Below, piece after piece: positions 8,520-17,009 of a stretch of DNA of 64,000 bases (position 1 is its first letter; each line of letters begins with the position of its first letter). The notes beneath the pieces are model-generated. The model ran no database searches, had not been told where the DNA came from, and saw only the letters and a program-made list of their open reading frames with translations. This stretch comes from Streptomyces qinglanensis (GTDB lineage Bacteria; Actinomycetota; Actinomycetes; Streptomycetales; Streptomycetaceae), in the NCBI RefSeq assembly GCF_900111245.1, contig NZ_FOGO01000004.1, positions 250,496 through 314,495 on the forward strand. Reading direction: 5' to 3'. Position numbers and translations under genes: made by a program.

Positions 8520-9191
8520 ATGGCGGTCACACTGGGTGAGGAAGTGGCGCTGCTCGCGCTGGACGACCACTCCGGCGCCGCGAAGAACCGATCCGCCGCC
8601 GGCTGGGCCGTCGCCGGTGGCGTCCTGCTGGACCTGACACTGGCCGGCCGGGTGGCCGTCGTCGACGAGCGGCTCACCGTGACCGACCCGGCGCCGACGG
8701 GCGAGGCGCTGCTGGACGGGCGGCTGGCGAAGATCGCCGAATGGGCCGAGCGCGACGCCAAGGCCAAGGTCGGCGACTGGCTCGGCAAGGACCAGGCCAA
8801 GGCGCTCGAGGCCGCCGTCGAGAACCTCTGCGCACGCGGCGTCGTCACCGAGCACAAGCACCGCACCCTCGGCATCTTCACCACCCGCCGCTATCCCGAG
8901 GTGGACGGCACGGCCGAGCGCGAGCTGCGGCACCGGCTGGAGGACGTCGTGCGCTACGGCGCGGAACCGGACGAGCGCACGACCGGCCTGATCGCGCTGC
9001 TGCACGCCGCCGGCCTGCATGCGGTGGCCTTCCCGGGGATCGCCCGGAAGCAGGTGGCTCCCCGCATGGAGGCCATCGCCGAGGGCCAGTGGGTGGCCGA
9101 GGACATCCGCCAGGCCATCCAGGACATGCAGGCGGTCCTGGTGGCCGTCATGACGGCCACCACCGCCGCCACCACGGTCGCCACGATGTGA
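8520..9191 (+). CDS. GPP34 (GOLPH3-like) family protein
   Basis: 223 residues. The N-terminus MAVTLGEEVALLALDD and the segments GWAVAGGVLLDLTLAGRV and LCARGVVTEHKHRTLGIFTTRRYPE match the bacterial GPP34 family. Eukaryotic relatives (GOLPH3/Vps74) bind phosphoinositides at the Golgi; the bacterial role is unknown, and many Streptomyces carry several copies. The ATG at 8520 follows a GAAGGGGG ribosome site; an upstream in-frame ATG at 8490 lacks one. The tail is Ala/Thr-rich (MTATTAATTVATM). It is followed by a strong hairpin before convergent aceB. Confidence 0.85.
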   Translation: MAVTLGEEVALLALDDHSGAAKNRSAAGWAVAGGVLLDLTLAGRVAVVDERLTVTDPAPTGEALLDGRLAKIAEWAERDAKAKVGDWLGKDQAKALEAAVENLCARGVVTEHKHRTLGIFTTRRYPEVDGTAERELRHRLEDVVRYGAEPDERTTGLIALLHAAGLHAVAFPGIARKQVAPRMEAIAEGQWVAEDIRQAIQDMQAVLVAVMTATTAATTVATM

Positions 9192-9231
9192 CGCCCGGCG
9201 GGCCCCGGGGCCCTGCCGCGCAGGTTCCGGT

Positions 9232-9263
9232 GCGGGGTCCCGGGTGGGAGCCCGGGACCCCGC
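9232..9263. terminator. Bidirectional terminator between GPP34 gene and aceB
   Basis: Perfect 13-bp stem (9232-9244 with 9251-9263) and a 6-nt loop between two convergent stops (9191 and 9277). Confidence 0.85.
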
Positions 9264-9276
9264 GTGCCCGGTCGCC

Positions 9277-10905
9277 TCAGTCGCGCAGGGCGGCGTAGGC
9301 CGGAGTGGTCAGGAAGTCCTCGTACTGCTCGTCGAGGGCCACCCGCAGCAGCAGGTCGTGCGCCTCCTGCCAGCGGCCCGCCGCGAAGTCGTCCTCGCCG
9401 ATCTCCGCGCGGATCGCGGCGAGTTCGTCGGCCGCGACCTGCCGTGCCAGCTCAGCGGTGACCTGCCGGCCGGTGTCCAGGACGACGCCCGCGTTGATCC
9501 ACTGCCAGATCTGGGAGCGGGAGATCTCCGCGGTGGCCGCGTCCTCCATCAGGTTGAAGATGGCCACCGCGCCCAGGCCGCGCAGCCACGCCTCGATGTA
9601 GCGGATGCCCACCTGGACGGCGTTGCGCAGGCCCTCGGCGGTGGGGCGGGCCTCCAGCGAGTCGACCGCGATCAGGTCGGCGGCCTTCACCTCGACGTCC
9701 TCGCGCAGCCGGTCCTTCTGATGGGGGCGGTCGCCGAGCACGGCGTCGAACGACTCCTTGGCGACCGGCACCAGGTCCGGGTGCGCGACCCAGGAGCCGT
9801 CGAAGCCGTCCCGCGCCTCCCGGTCCTTGTCGGCCCGGACCTTCTCGAAGGCGACCTCGTTGACCTCCGCGTCCTTGCGGGAGGGGATGAAGGCCGCCAT
9901 GCCGCCGATCGCGTGGGCCCCGCGCTTGTGGCAGGTGCGCACCAGCAGTTCGGTGTAGGCCCGCATGAAGGGCGCCGTCATCGTCACCGCGTTGCGGTCG
10001 GGCAGCACGAAGCGCGAGCCCGCGTCCCGGAAGTTCTTGACGATGGAGAAGAGGTAGTCCCAGCGGCCCGCGTTCAGCCCGGCGGCGTGCTCGCGCAGCT
10101 CGTAGAGGATCTCCTCCATCTCGTAGGCCGCGGTGATCGTCTCGATCAGGACGGTGGCGCGGACGGTGCCGTGCGGGATGCCGCAGTACTCCTGCGCGAA
10201 GCCGAACACCTCGTTCCACAGCCGCGCTTCCCGGTGCGACTCGGTCTTGGGCAGGTAGAAGTACGGCCCCTTGCCCAGGTCGAGCAGCCGCTGCGCGTTG
10301 TGGAAGAAGTAGAGCCCGAAGTCGACCAGCGCGCCGGGCACCGGCTGCCCGTCGCACTCCAGGTGCCGCTCGTCCATGTGCCAGCCCCGCGGCCGCACCA
10401 CGACGGTGGCCAGTTCCTCGGCGGGGCGCAGCGCGTAGCTCTTGCCGGAGCGCTCGTCGGTGAAGTCGATGCGCCGCTCGAAGGCGTCGCTCAGGTTGAG
10501 CTGGCCGCCGATCACGTTCTCCCAGGTGGGAGCCGAGGCATCCTCGAAGTCGGCGAGCCACACCTTCGCGCCGGAGTTGAGGGCGTTGATCGTCATCTTG
10601 CGGTCGGTGGGGCCGGTGATCTCGACCCGGCGGTCCAGCAGCGCGGGCGGGCAGTCGGCCACCCGCCAGTCGCCGGCGCGCACCTCCGCGGTCTCCGGGA
10701 GGAAGTCCAGCGTGCTGGTACGGGCGATCTCGGCGCGCTTCTCGGCGCGGCGGGCGAGCAGTTCGTCCCGGCGGGGGGTGAACCTGCGGTGCAGCGCGGC
10801 GACGAAGTCGAGCGCGGCACCGGTCAGAACCTCGTCCTGCCTCTCGGGCCGCTGCCCTGGCTCGACGCCGACGATTTCCAGCGGGGAGGGCGCTGGTGCG
10901 GACAT
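9277..10905 (-). CDS. aceB: Malate synthase A
   Basis: Condenses glyoxylate with acetyl-CoA to malate. The 542-residue isoform-A enzyme shows [14 protein letters not shown] (the acidic metal/glyoxylate site region), [50 protein letters not shown] and [15 protein letters not shown], all in the usual order. The ATG at 10905 has AAGGAG about 9 nt upstream. No isocitrate lyase is nearby; the neighbouring ureide genes and shared operators suggest it disposes of glyoxylate released from allantoin. From memory, aceB is an AllR target in S. coelicolor. Confidence 0.96.
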   Translation of the reverse strand: MSAPAPSPLEIVGVEPGQRPERQDEVLTGAALDFVAALHRRFTPRRDELLARRAEKRAEIARTSTLDFLPETAEVRAGDWRVADCPPALLDRRVEITGPTDRKMTINALNSGAKVWLADFEDASAPTWENVIGGQLNLSDAFERRIDFTDERSGKSYALRPAEELATVVVRPRGWHMDERHLECDGQPVPGALVDFGLYFFHNAQRLLDLGKGPYFYLPKTESHREARLWNEVFGFAQEYCGIPHGTVRATVLIETITAAYEMEEILYELREHAAGLNAGRWDYLFSIVKNFRDAGSRFVLPDRNAVTMTAPFMRAYTELLVRTCHKRGAHAIGGMAAFIPSRKDAEVNEVAFEKVRADKDREARDGFDGSWVAHPDLVPVAKESFDAVLGDRPHQKDRLREDVEVKAADLIAVDSLEARPTAEGLRNAVQVGIRYIEAWLRGLGAVAIFNLMEDAATAEISRSQIWQWINAGVVLDTGRQVTAELARQVAADELAAIRAEIGEDDFAAGRWQEAHDLLLRVALDEQYEDFLTTPAYAALRD

Positions 10906-11052
10906 GGTGGGTCACTCCTTCAGCGAGCGGTGTGCAGAGGCCGCCGGGCGAGGTCCGGTGCGGGGCGCGGCACGGGGTGCCGCGCCCCGCACCAGGCGCA
11001 CGGAACGCGGGCATGGGCGCCTTCGGGACAGGAAGGTGCTTCTGATCAGTGG

Positions 11053-11081
11053 AGATTAGTTTCCTCATAGTGGAACTTCAA
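11053..11081 (-). promoter_or_regulatory. Predicted aceB promoter
   Basis: Read on the minus strand: -35 TTGAAG (11081-11076), a 17-bp spacer and -10 TAATCT (11058-11053). The spacer holds the palindrome at 11061-11075; the -35 is overlapped by the 18-bp element at 11077-11094. The transcription start would be near 11046, leaving about 140 nt of leader before aceB. Confidence 0.6.
11061..11075. promoter_or_regulatory. Spacer operator TTCC-N7-GGAA at aceB
   Basis: TTCCTCATAGTGGAA on the plus strand, filling the -35/-10 spacer of the aceB promoter. It is similar to TTCCATTTTGTGGAG at 15520-15534, which occupies the same place in the predicted allR promoter. The form resembles IclR-family operators. 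Probable AllR-like repressor site (inference). Confidence 0.6.
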
Positions 11082-11094
11082 GAGTTTGTTGACG
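11077..11094. promoter_or_regulatory. Operator-like 18-bp palindrome, copy 2 of 3
   Basis: TTCAAGAGTTTGTTGACG; matches copies 1 and 3 at both half-sites. It overlaps the -35 hexamer of aceB and abuts the spacer operator with one base between them. Confidence 0.65.
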
Positions 11095-11261
11095 TCGAGA
11101 TATCTCTCACCCCGATCCGCCGCCCGGAAGGATCCTTCCGCTGTCCTCGGGTGCCACGGCTGACCCCGGGGTGCCGCCCGCGTCCTCGGAGCCACCCCGC
11201 CTCCGTCGGCAGCCACCCCGCGCCCTCCGTCCCGTACGCGCCGTCCGGGCCCCCGCTTCCC

Positions 11262-11390
11262 GGCGCCCCGTGCCCCGTATCCGCCTCGTGCCGGGTGCCT
11301 CGCGGCCCGTGCCTGGTGCCTCGCGGCCCGTGCTTGGTGCCCCGCTGTCCGTGTCTCGTGTCTTGTGTCTCGTGCCTCGCGGCCCGTGCG
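11262..11390. repeat. Degenerate 21-bp tandem direct repeats
   Basis: Clearest units at 11295-11315, 11316-11336 and 11337-11357, with a further copy of the core GTGCCTCGCGGCCCGTGC at 11372-11389. The consensus begins GTGCCTCGCGGCCCGTG; the third unit has drifted. The block is noncoding and lies between the aceB promoter and the stop of the MobA-like gene. Confidence 0.7.
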
Positions 11391-11414
11391 CGGCCGCCGG
11401 GGCCGCGGCGGCTT

Positions 11415-12113
11415 CTACCGCAGGCGGTGCAGGTCGCCCGGGGTGTCGATGTCGGAAGGGTCGGCGAGATCCGCGCACTCCACGAGCGTCAGCGCGTCCT
11501 GCCGCTCTCGCAGATATCCGCGCGCCCCCGCGTCCGCCCGTGCGCTGCGCGCGACGCCGGTCCAGTGCGCGGAGCCCAGCAGCACGGGGTGGCCGCGTCG
11601 GCCGTCGTACGCGGCAGCGGCGAGGGTCGCCGGGGAGCGGTACGCGGCCCGCACTCTGGCCACCACGTCCGCGCCGATGCCCGGCTGGTCCACCAGGGAC
11701 ACCAGGACCGCCTCGGCACCGTGGCCGGCCCTGCCACCCCCTGCGTCACCCCCTGCGTCACCCCCGGCGCCCTCCGCGGCGGCCCCCGCCGCGGAGACAG
11801 CCGTCAGCCCGGCCCGCAGCGAACTCCCCATGCCCTGCGCCCAGTCCGGGTTGTCCAGCAGTACGCACCCGGGCAGGGCCGCCGTCTCCCGCACCCGCTC
11901 ACCGGCCGCGCCCAGCACCACGAACACCGGTCCGCAGCCGCCCTCCCGCAGGGCCCGCGCCGCGTGCTCCACCAGCAGTCCGCCGGAGTGCCGCAGCAGT
12001 GCCTTGGGGCGGCCGCCCAGCCGCCGCCCTGCGCCGGCGGCCAGCAGCAGCCCGGCCACCCGCGGTGCCGTGCCGTGCTCGGGGTCGTGGGTTGTCTGTC
12101 CCCTGTGCGCCAT
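11415..12113 (-). CDS. MobA/MocA-like nucleotidyltransferase
   Basis: About 232 residues with a GT-A-type NTP-transferase fold. The signature GLLLAAGAGRRLGGRPKALL lies near residues 19-38, then LLDNPDWAQGMGSSLRAGL and LVSLVDQPGIGADVV with the metal-binding Asp. Relatives cytidylylate molybdopterin for xanthine dehydrogenase-type enzymes, which would suit a purine-degrading neighbourhood; no dehydrogenase gene is in the window. An in-frame ATG at 12170 exists, but codons between 12170 and 12113 lose the GC3 bias, so the ATG at 12113 is preferred. A Gly/Ala/Asp-rich loop is encoded by short direct repeats near 11735-11775. Confidence 0.75.
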   Translation of the reverse strand: MAHRGQTTHDPEHGTAPRVAGLLLAAGAGRRLGGRPKALLRHSGGLLVEHAARALREGGCGPVFVVLGAAGERVRETAALPGCVLLDNPDWAQGMGSSLRAGLTAVSAAGAAAEGAGGDAGGDAGGGRAGHGAEAVLVSLVDQPGIGADVVARVRAAYRSPATLAAAAYDGRRGHPVLLGSAHWTGVARSARADAGARGYLRERQDALTLVECADLADPSDIDTPGDLHRLR

Positions 12114-12323
12114 ACGTTCATGGATATCGCACGTAAGGGGGATGCAGCCGTCATCCTTGGGGATGATCATCGGAAAGGCGACCCGAAATCTAGCGTTCCG
12201 TGTGGCGACACACGCGTAGAGTGGCGTTTACTGTCGGAACCTCCGACAGGAGCGGTCACTTCCTCGGAGGAAGGCGGAAATCCCGTGCCCGATGGCGCGG
12301 GACATCCCATGTGGGGGGAGAAC

Positions 12324-12659
12324 GTGCGAAGCGAGGCTGTGGGTGAGCGGCGGTCCGCGACCGCCGGGCACGACACCGGCGCCGACCCGCGGGTCGAGGC
12401 GCTGGGCCGGGCCGTGCAGCGGATGCGGCGGGCGCTGGACGCGCACCCCGCCGAGCTGCCCGACCGCCGCGAGGCCGAGCGCGGGCTGGACGCGCTGACG
12501 GCCGCGGTCCGCTCCGGGGCGCCCGCCGCCGAGGAGTTGCGCTATCCGCTGCTGCTGCTGGCGGCCGCCGTCGGCTCGGTGAGCGCCCTGGCGCGCCCGC
12601 TGGTCGGCGTCCGGGAGGCCGTCGAGCTCTTCGGGACGGGCCCGCGCTCCGAGAGTTGA
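12324..12659 (+). CDS. DUF5955-like small helical protein
   Basis: 111 residues, GTG start with GGGGGGAG at 12313-12320. The body (DPRVEALGRAVQRMRRALDAHP, then SVSALARPLVGVREAVELFG) is predominantly helical and resembles the Streptomyces DUF5955 family (recognised from memory). There is no signal peptide or catalytic motif. It is followed 63 bp later by a kinase gene in the same direction. Function unknown. Confidence 0.7.
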   Translation: MRSEAVGERRSATAGHDTGADPRVEALGRAVQRMRRALDAHPAELPDRREAERGLDALTAAVRSGAPAAEELRYPLLLLAAAVGSVSALARPLVGVREAVELFGTGPRSES

Positions 12660-12722
12660 GCACCACACCGATAGTGTCTGGGCGTCAGCAACGCGCAACG
12701 ACTCTATCGGGGGCAGTGGTTC

Positions 12723-14522
12723 ATGGTTGACGGTGCGGCGGCCCGGGTCTTCACTCCGCTCGCGCCGGACGATCCGGCAACGGTCGCCGGTTACCGGCTG
12801 GCGGCCCGGCTCGGTTCCGGAGGCATGGGCAAGGTCTACCTCTCCTACACCCCGGGCGGGCGTCCCGTCGCCATCAAGGTCATCCGCCCCGACTTCAGCG
12901 AGGACCCGGAGTTCCGCCGCCGGTTCCAGCAGGAGGTCCGGGCCGCTGAGCGGGTGCAGGGGCTGCACACCGCGCCGGTGATCGACAGTGACACCGAGGG
13001 CCCGCAGCCCTGGCTGGCCACCGCCTACGTCCCGGGCCCCTCGCTCGCGGACGCGGTGGGCGGGCACGGGCGGCTTCCGGTGCCCACCGTGCTCTTCCTG
13101 GTCGCCGGAGTCGCCGAGGCGCTCCAGGTCATCCACAAGGCGGGCATCGTGCACCGGGACCTGAAGCCCTCGAATGTACTGCTCGCGGACGACGGGCCGC
13201 GGGTCATCGACTTCGGTATCGCCCGCGCCGCCGACGCCACCGCGCTCACCAGCAGCGGGGTCACGATCGGCACTCCTTCGTTCATGGCTCCCGAGCAGGC
13301 GGAGGGGCAGCGCGTCACGGCGGCCACCGACATCTTCGCGCTGGGGCAGATAGCCGCCTACGCCGCGCTGGGCACTCCGGCCTTCGGCGAGGGCACCTCG
13401 CACGGGGTCCTCTACCGCGTCGTGCATGCCGAGCCGGCGCTGGACGGTCTCCCGGACGAGCTGCGGGAACTGGTCACTCGCTGTCTGGCCAAGCGCCCGG
13501 ACGACCGGCCGGGGCTCGACGAGGTGCTGCGGCTGTGCCAGGACGCCTCCGGCGGCGGTGAGCTGAGGCGCCCGGGGGACTGGCTGCCGTCGCCGGTGGC
13601 CGCCGACATCACCCACCGCGCCGCCGCGCCGGCTCCCGCGCAGCCGCCGCCCGCGCACGGCGCCCCGCCGACCGCGCCGGTGACCCAGGCCGCGGCCCCG
13701 ACACAGACCGCGGCTCCCGGCGTCGGTCCCAGCCCCGCCGGAACGGCGCCGCTGACCGCCCCGGTGCCGCCCGCGCCCTCACCGCCCCCGCCGTCCGGGC
13801 CGCACCCGCCGCCGTCGCCGCTCGCCGCTGCTCCCACCATGGCCTCCCGCCCGGTGGGTCCGCGGCACCCCGGTCCGCCGGGTGCGGGCCCCTACGGTGC
13901 GGGCCCCTACGGTGCGGGCCCGTACGGTCCGGTCCACCCGCGGCCGCTGCCGCCCCGGCGCCGTTGGGACCGGGGCAAGACGATCGCGGCCGTGGTCGTG
14001 GGCGGCATGGTGCTCTTCTGGGGTGCCGTCTTCTCCGCGGGGTCCGACAAGTCCGACCGGGAGGGCTCCTCCGGGGCCGACGCGAAGGGCGAGGCGGCGA
14101 AGCGGGCACCGGAGCCCGAGACGTACAAGGGGCTGAACCTGCCCGACGGCTACTTCCTGGCGATGGGCGACGATCCGCTCAAGCCCCGGGACCTGGACGA
14201 CGGCGGGATTCCCTCGGAGCTGACGTACCTCAACACCACGATCGACGGGGCGAACCTCGGTATCGACGACCCCAACGGCAAGCTGGCCCTGCTGGACAAG
14301 TCCCAGAAGGGCTCGCTCAAGACCTGCCGGGCCGAGACGCGCTTCACCGACGACGTCGCGCTGAAGCAGCTCGCGCCCGGCTCCCGGTTGTGCCTGCAGA
14401 CGACTTCCGGGCACATCGCCCTGGTCACCTACCGGGGCCACGCGCCGCAGGGCGACCCGAGCGACTACGTCAAGCTGGACGTGACGGTCTGGCGCGACGC
14501 GATCGCGTCGGAGGACGGGTAG
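12723..14522 (+). CDS. Membrane-anchored PknB-type Ser/Thr kinase
   Basis: 599 residues. Cytosolic kinase domain about 22-275: glycine loop LGSGGMGKVY (30-39), Lys52, HRDLKPSN with Asp146, DFG at 163-165, and APEQ in the activation segment. A Pro/Ala-rich linker (about 295-415) contains GAGPYGAGPYGAGPYGP. One membrane segment lies near 420-441, followed by an extracellular domain of about 130 residues with two cysteines. There are no PASTA repeats, so the ligand is unknown. The gene converges on allR with only 3 bp between stops. Confidence 0.93.
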   Translation: MVDGAAARVFTPLAPDDPATVAGYRLAARLGSGGMGKVYLSYTPGGRPVAIKVIRPDFSEDPEFRRRFQQEVRAAERVQGLHTAPVIDSDTEGPQPWLATAYVPGPSLADAVGGHGRLPVPTVLFLVAGVAEALQVIHKAGIVHRDLKPSNVLLADDGPRVIDFGIARAADATALTSSGVTIGTPSFMAPEQAEGQRVTAATDIFALGQIAAYAALGTPAFGEGTSHGVLYRVVHAEPALDGLPDELRELVTRCLAKRPDDRPGLDEVLRLCQDASGGGELRRPGDWLPSPVAADITHRAAAPAPAQPPPAHGAPPTAPVTQAAAPTQTAAPGVGPSPAGTAPLTAPVPPAPSPPPPSGPHPPPSPLAAAPTMASRPVGPRHPGPPGAGPYGAGPYGAGPYGPVHPRPLPPRRRWDRGKTIAAVVVGGMVLFWGAVFSAGSDKSDREGSSGADAKGEAAKRAPEPETYKGLNLPDGYFLAMGDDPLKPRDLDDGGIPSELTYLNTTIDGANLGIDDPNGKLALLDKSQKGSLKTCRAETRFTDDVALKQLAPGSRLCLQTTSGHIALVTYRGHAPQGDPSDYVKLDVTVWRDAIASEDG

Positions 14523-14525
14523 CGG

Positions 14526-15335
14526 TCACTGGCCGTTCCCCGAACTGGCGAGGGCCGTGGACAGGTCGCCGGCCACCTCGTGCAGCAGGGGGACGAACTT
14601 GTCCGTGGCCGCGTCGGTGACCCGGCCCGCGGGGCCCGAGATGGAGACGGCGGCGGAGGTCGGGGAGTCGGGCACGGAGACGGCGATGCAGCGCACGCCG
14701 ATCTCCTGCTCGTTGTCGTCCGTCGCGTACCCGGCCTCGCGCACGTGTGCCAGGGCCTCCAGGAAGCCCTCCGGGGTGGTGATGGTCTTCTCGGTGGCGG
14801 CGGGCATGCCCGTCCGGGCCAGCAGCGCCCGGACCTGGTCGTCCGGGGTGTGCGCGAGGAGGACCTTGCCCACGCCGGTGGAGTGCGGCAGCACCCGGCG
14901 GCCGACCTCGGTGAACATCCGCATGGAGTGCCGGGAGGGCACCTGTGCGACGTAGACGACCTCGTCGCCGTCGAGCAGCGCCATGTTCGCCGTCTCACCG
15001 GTCTCCTCCACCAGCCGGGCCAGGTAGGGGCGGGCCCAGGTGCCCAGCAGCCGGGCCGCGCTCTCCCCGAGCCGGATCAGGCGGGGGCCCAGGGCGTAGC
15101 GCCGGTTGGGCTGCTGGCGTACGTAGCCGCAGGAGACGAGGGTGCGCATCAGCCGGTGGATGGTGGGAAGCGGGAGGCCGCTGGCGGCCGAGAGCTCGCT
15201 GAGACCGACCTCGCCCCCGGCGTCGGCCATCCGCTCCAGCAGGTCGAAGGCCCGCTCGAGGGACTGCACCCCGCCGCTCGCGGCGGGCGGCGTGGCAGCC
15301 TGGGGGGTGGTTGTGTGCTCTGCGGACGGCGGCAC
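14526..15335 (-). CDS. allR: IclR-family repressor, AllR-like
   Basis: 269 residues. The N-terminal winged HTH (about 25-85) has GVQSLERAFDLLERMA, GLSELSAASGLPLPTIHRLMRTL and YVRQQPNRRYALG. The C-terminal IclR effector domain (about 100-265) has HSTGVGKVLLAH and an IGVRCIAVSVPD segment. It is divergent from allantoinase and flanked by ureide genes, the position of AllR in S. coelicolor, where it represses allantoin genes (from memory). The start is GTG at 15335 with AGGAAAGGAA upstream; longer readings have no ribosome site. Likely autoregulated through the element at 15520-15534. Confidence 0.88.
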   Translation of the reverse strand: MPPSAEHTTTPQAATPPAASGGVQSLERAFDLLERMADAGGEVGLSELSAASGLPLPTIHRLMRTLVSCGYVRQQPNRRYALGPRLIRLGESAARLLGTWARPYLARLVEETGETANMALLDGDEVVYVAQVPSRHSMRMFTEVGRRVLPHSTGVGKVLLAHTPDDQVRALLARTGMPAATEKTITTPEGFLEALAHVREAGYATDDNEQEIGVRCIAVSVPDSPTSAAVSISGPAGRVTDAATDKFVPLLHEVAGDLSTALASSGNGQ

Positions 15336-15512
15336 GTCGCGTTCCTTTCCTGGCCTGCGGTCAGGCGCATGGTATCGGGGGCGGAGGGCCGGGCGGCGGT
15401 CTCCCGCGCGGTCACCCCTCTGGTACACGCACCGGCGCGGACACCGGTTTCCTGCGGCGACGCGTTCGCTGTCGCGCCCGGCCTTGGCGGCGCTTTTCTT
15501 CTGTATGGCGAA

Positions 15513-15542
15513 AGTCTAGTTCCATTTTGTGGAGTTCTCCAA
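15513..15542 (-). promoter_or_regulatory. Predicted allR promoter
   Basis: On the minus strand: -35 TTGGAG (15542-15537), an 18-bp spacer and -10 TAGACT (15518-15513). The spacer contains the palindrome at 15520-15534, the same architecture as the aceB promoter. Confidence 0.55.
15520..15534. promoter_or_regulatory. Spacer operator at allR
   Basis: TTCCATTTTGTGGAG; arms TTCCA/TGGA(G) around a 5-bp centre. It aligns with TTCCTCATAGTGGAA at aceB at 10 of 15 positions, including both outer arms. Probable autoregulatory site. Confidence 0.6.
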
Positions 15543-15597
15543 GGGGTCGGCTCTTGACTGACCCTCTTCCTCGCACGAAGATTCGTACAGCCGATCC

Positions 15598-15615
15598 TTC
15601 AACAGAACGTTGAAG
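15598..15615. promoter_or_regulatory. Operator-like 18-bp palindrome, copy 3 of 3
   Basis: TTCAACAGAACGTTGAAG, with perfect 8-bp arms when extended to 15596-15603/15609-15616. It ends 50 bp before the allantoinase start. Its right end reads TTGAAG, like the aceB -35, but the matching -10 (near 15633) is poor, so the exact allB promoter is uncertain. Confidence 0.7.
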
Positions 15616-15665
15616 GGTGGTGAGGGCTCGAATCCGAGGGCTCGCGGAGTACGAAGGAGGTCGGT

Positions 15666-17009
15666 GTGACCGACGTGCGGCTCGTCCTGCGCTCCCGGCG
15701 CGTGATCACCCCGGAGGGAGAACGTCCCGCCGACGTCGCGGTCGACGGCAGCGGCCGGATCGCGGAGGTGTCGGCGCACGGGACCCCGGTGCCGCAGGGG
15801 GCGGCGCTGGAGGACGTCGGGGACGACGTGCTGCTGCCCGGCCTCGTCGACACCCATGTCCACGTCAACGACCCGGGCCGCGCCGAGTGGGAGGGCTTCT
15901 GGACGGCCACCCGCGCCGCCGCGGCCGGCGGCATCACCACACTCCTCGACATGCCGCTCAACTCCCTCCCGCCGACCACCACCGCGGACAACCTGCGGAT
16001 CAAGCGCGAGGTGGCCGGACCCAAGGCACACATCGACGTGGGCTTCTGGGGCGGTGCCGTGCCCGGCAACGTCGCCGAGCTGCGCCCCCTGCACGAGGCG
16101 GGAGTCTTCGGCTTCAAGTGCTTCCTCTCGCCCTCCGGGGTGGACGAGTTCCCCGAACTGGACCGCGCGCAGCTCGCCGCCGCCATGGCCGAGATCGCCT
16201 CCTTCGACGGGCTGCTGATCGTGCACGCCGAGGACCCCGGCCGGCTCGCCGCGGCGCCGCAGCGGAACGGCCCCGCCTACGCCGACTTCCTCGCCTCCCG
16301 CCCCCGCTCGGCGGAGAACGACGCCATCGCGCTGCTGATCGAGTTGGCCGCCGAGCACGGCACCCGCGTCCATGTGCTGCACCTCTCCTCGGGCGACGCG
16401 CTGCCGATGCTCGCCGAGGCACGTGCCGCGGGGCTCCGCCTGACCGCCGAGACCTGCCCGCACTTCCTCACCCTCACCGCGGAGGAGGTCCCGGACGGCG
16501 CGACGGAGTTCAAGTGCTGCCCGCCCATCCGGGAGCGGGCCAACCAGGACGCGCTGTGGCAGGCGCTGGCCGACGGCACCCTCGACTGCGTCGTCTCCGA
16601 CCACTCGCCCTGCACCACCGACCTCAAGACCCCCGACTTCGGCACCGCCTGGGGCGGCATCTCCTCCCTCCAGCTCGGCCTGCCCGCCGTCTGGACCGAG
16701 GCGCGCCGCCGCGGATTCGCCCTGACCGACGTCGTCCGCTGGATGTCCCGGGCACCGGCGCGGCTGGCCGGGCTGGAGGGCAAGGGCAGCATCGCCCCGG
16801 GCCGGGACGCCGACTTCGCGGTCCTGGCACCCGAGGAGACCTTCACCGTGGACCCCGCCCGGCTCCACCACCGCAACCAGGTGACCGCCTACGCGGGCCG
16901 GACCCTGCACGGCGTGGTGCGCTCCGCCTGGCTGCGCGGCGAACGGGTGGCCGACCACGGAGTTCCCACCGGAAAGACCGGACGGCTCATCGAAAGGAAG
17001 ACCGCATGA
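15666..17009 (+). CDS. allB: Allantoinase
   Basis: Hydrolyses allantoin to allantoate. The 447-residue amidohydrolase has [10 protein letters not shown] (metal His pair), [10 protein letters not shown] with the lysine expected to be carboxylated, [16 protein letters not shown] and VVSDHSPCT with the catalytic Asp. The order and length are standard for AllB. The GTG start is fixed by GAAGGAGG 5-6 nt upstream. The stop overlaps the allantoicase start by ATGA. Regulation is probably through the palindrome at 15598-15615. Confidence 0.96.
   Translation: MTDVRLVLRSRRVITPEGERPADVAVDGSGRIAEVSAHGTPVPQGAALEDVGDDVLLPGLVDTHVHVNDPGRAEWEGFWTATRAAAAGGITTLLDMPLNSLPPTTTADNLRIKREVAGPKAHIDVGFWGGAVPGNVAELRPLHEAGVFGFKCFLSPSGVDEFPELDRAQLAAAMAEIASFDGLLIVHAEDPGRLAAAPQRNGPAYADFLASRPRSAENDAIALLIELAAEHGTRVHVLHLSSGDALPMLAEARAAGLRLTAETCPHFLTLTAEEVPDGATEFKCCPPIRERANQDALWQALADGTLDCVVSDHSPCTTDLKTPDFGTAWGGISSLQLGLPAVWTEARRRGFALTDVVRWMSRAPARLAGLEGKGSIAPGRDADFAVLAPEETFTVDPARLHHRNQVTAYAGRTLHGVVRSAWLRGERVADHGVPTGKTGRLIERKTA

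Larger units (their letters stand above)
10906..11414. other. 509-bp gap: aceB control region plus a repeat-rich stretch
   Basis: No convincing gene. The part near 11053-11094 carries the predicted aceB promoter with two adjacent palindromes. Bases 11106-11414 are low-complexity, pyrimidine-rich DNA; 11262-11390 is built of degenerate 21-bp direct repeats. Open frames through it lack typical codon bias. Confidence 0.6.
15336..15665. other. Divergent allR-allB control region (330 bp)
   Basis: No gene. It contains the predicted allR promoter with its spacer operator (15513-15542), the third copy of the 18-bp palindrome (15598-15615) ahead of allB, and a GAAGGAGG ribosome site just before the GTG at 15666. 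Confidence 0.7.

Noticed and set aside
11262..11390. CRISPR-like repeats
   Set aside because: Units are contiguous without unique spacers, degenerate, only 21 bp, and no cas genes are present.
11049..12323. Long open frame leading into the DUF5955-like gene
   Set aside because: Runs through the operator and repeat region and opposite the MobA-like gene, with low-complexity Pro/Ser/Arg composition; the ribosome site supports GTG at 12324.
15554..15577. A TTGACT box as the allB promoter
   Set aside because: No acceptable -10 lies at 16-18 bp; AAGATT is too weak, so no allB promoter feature was assigned.
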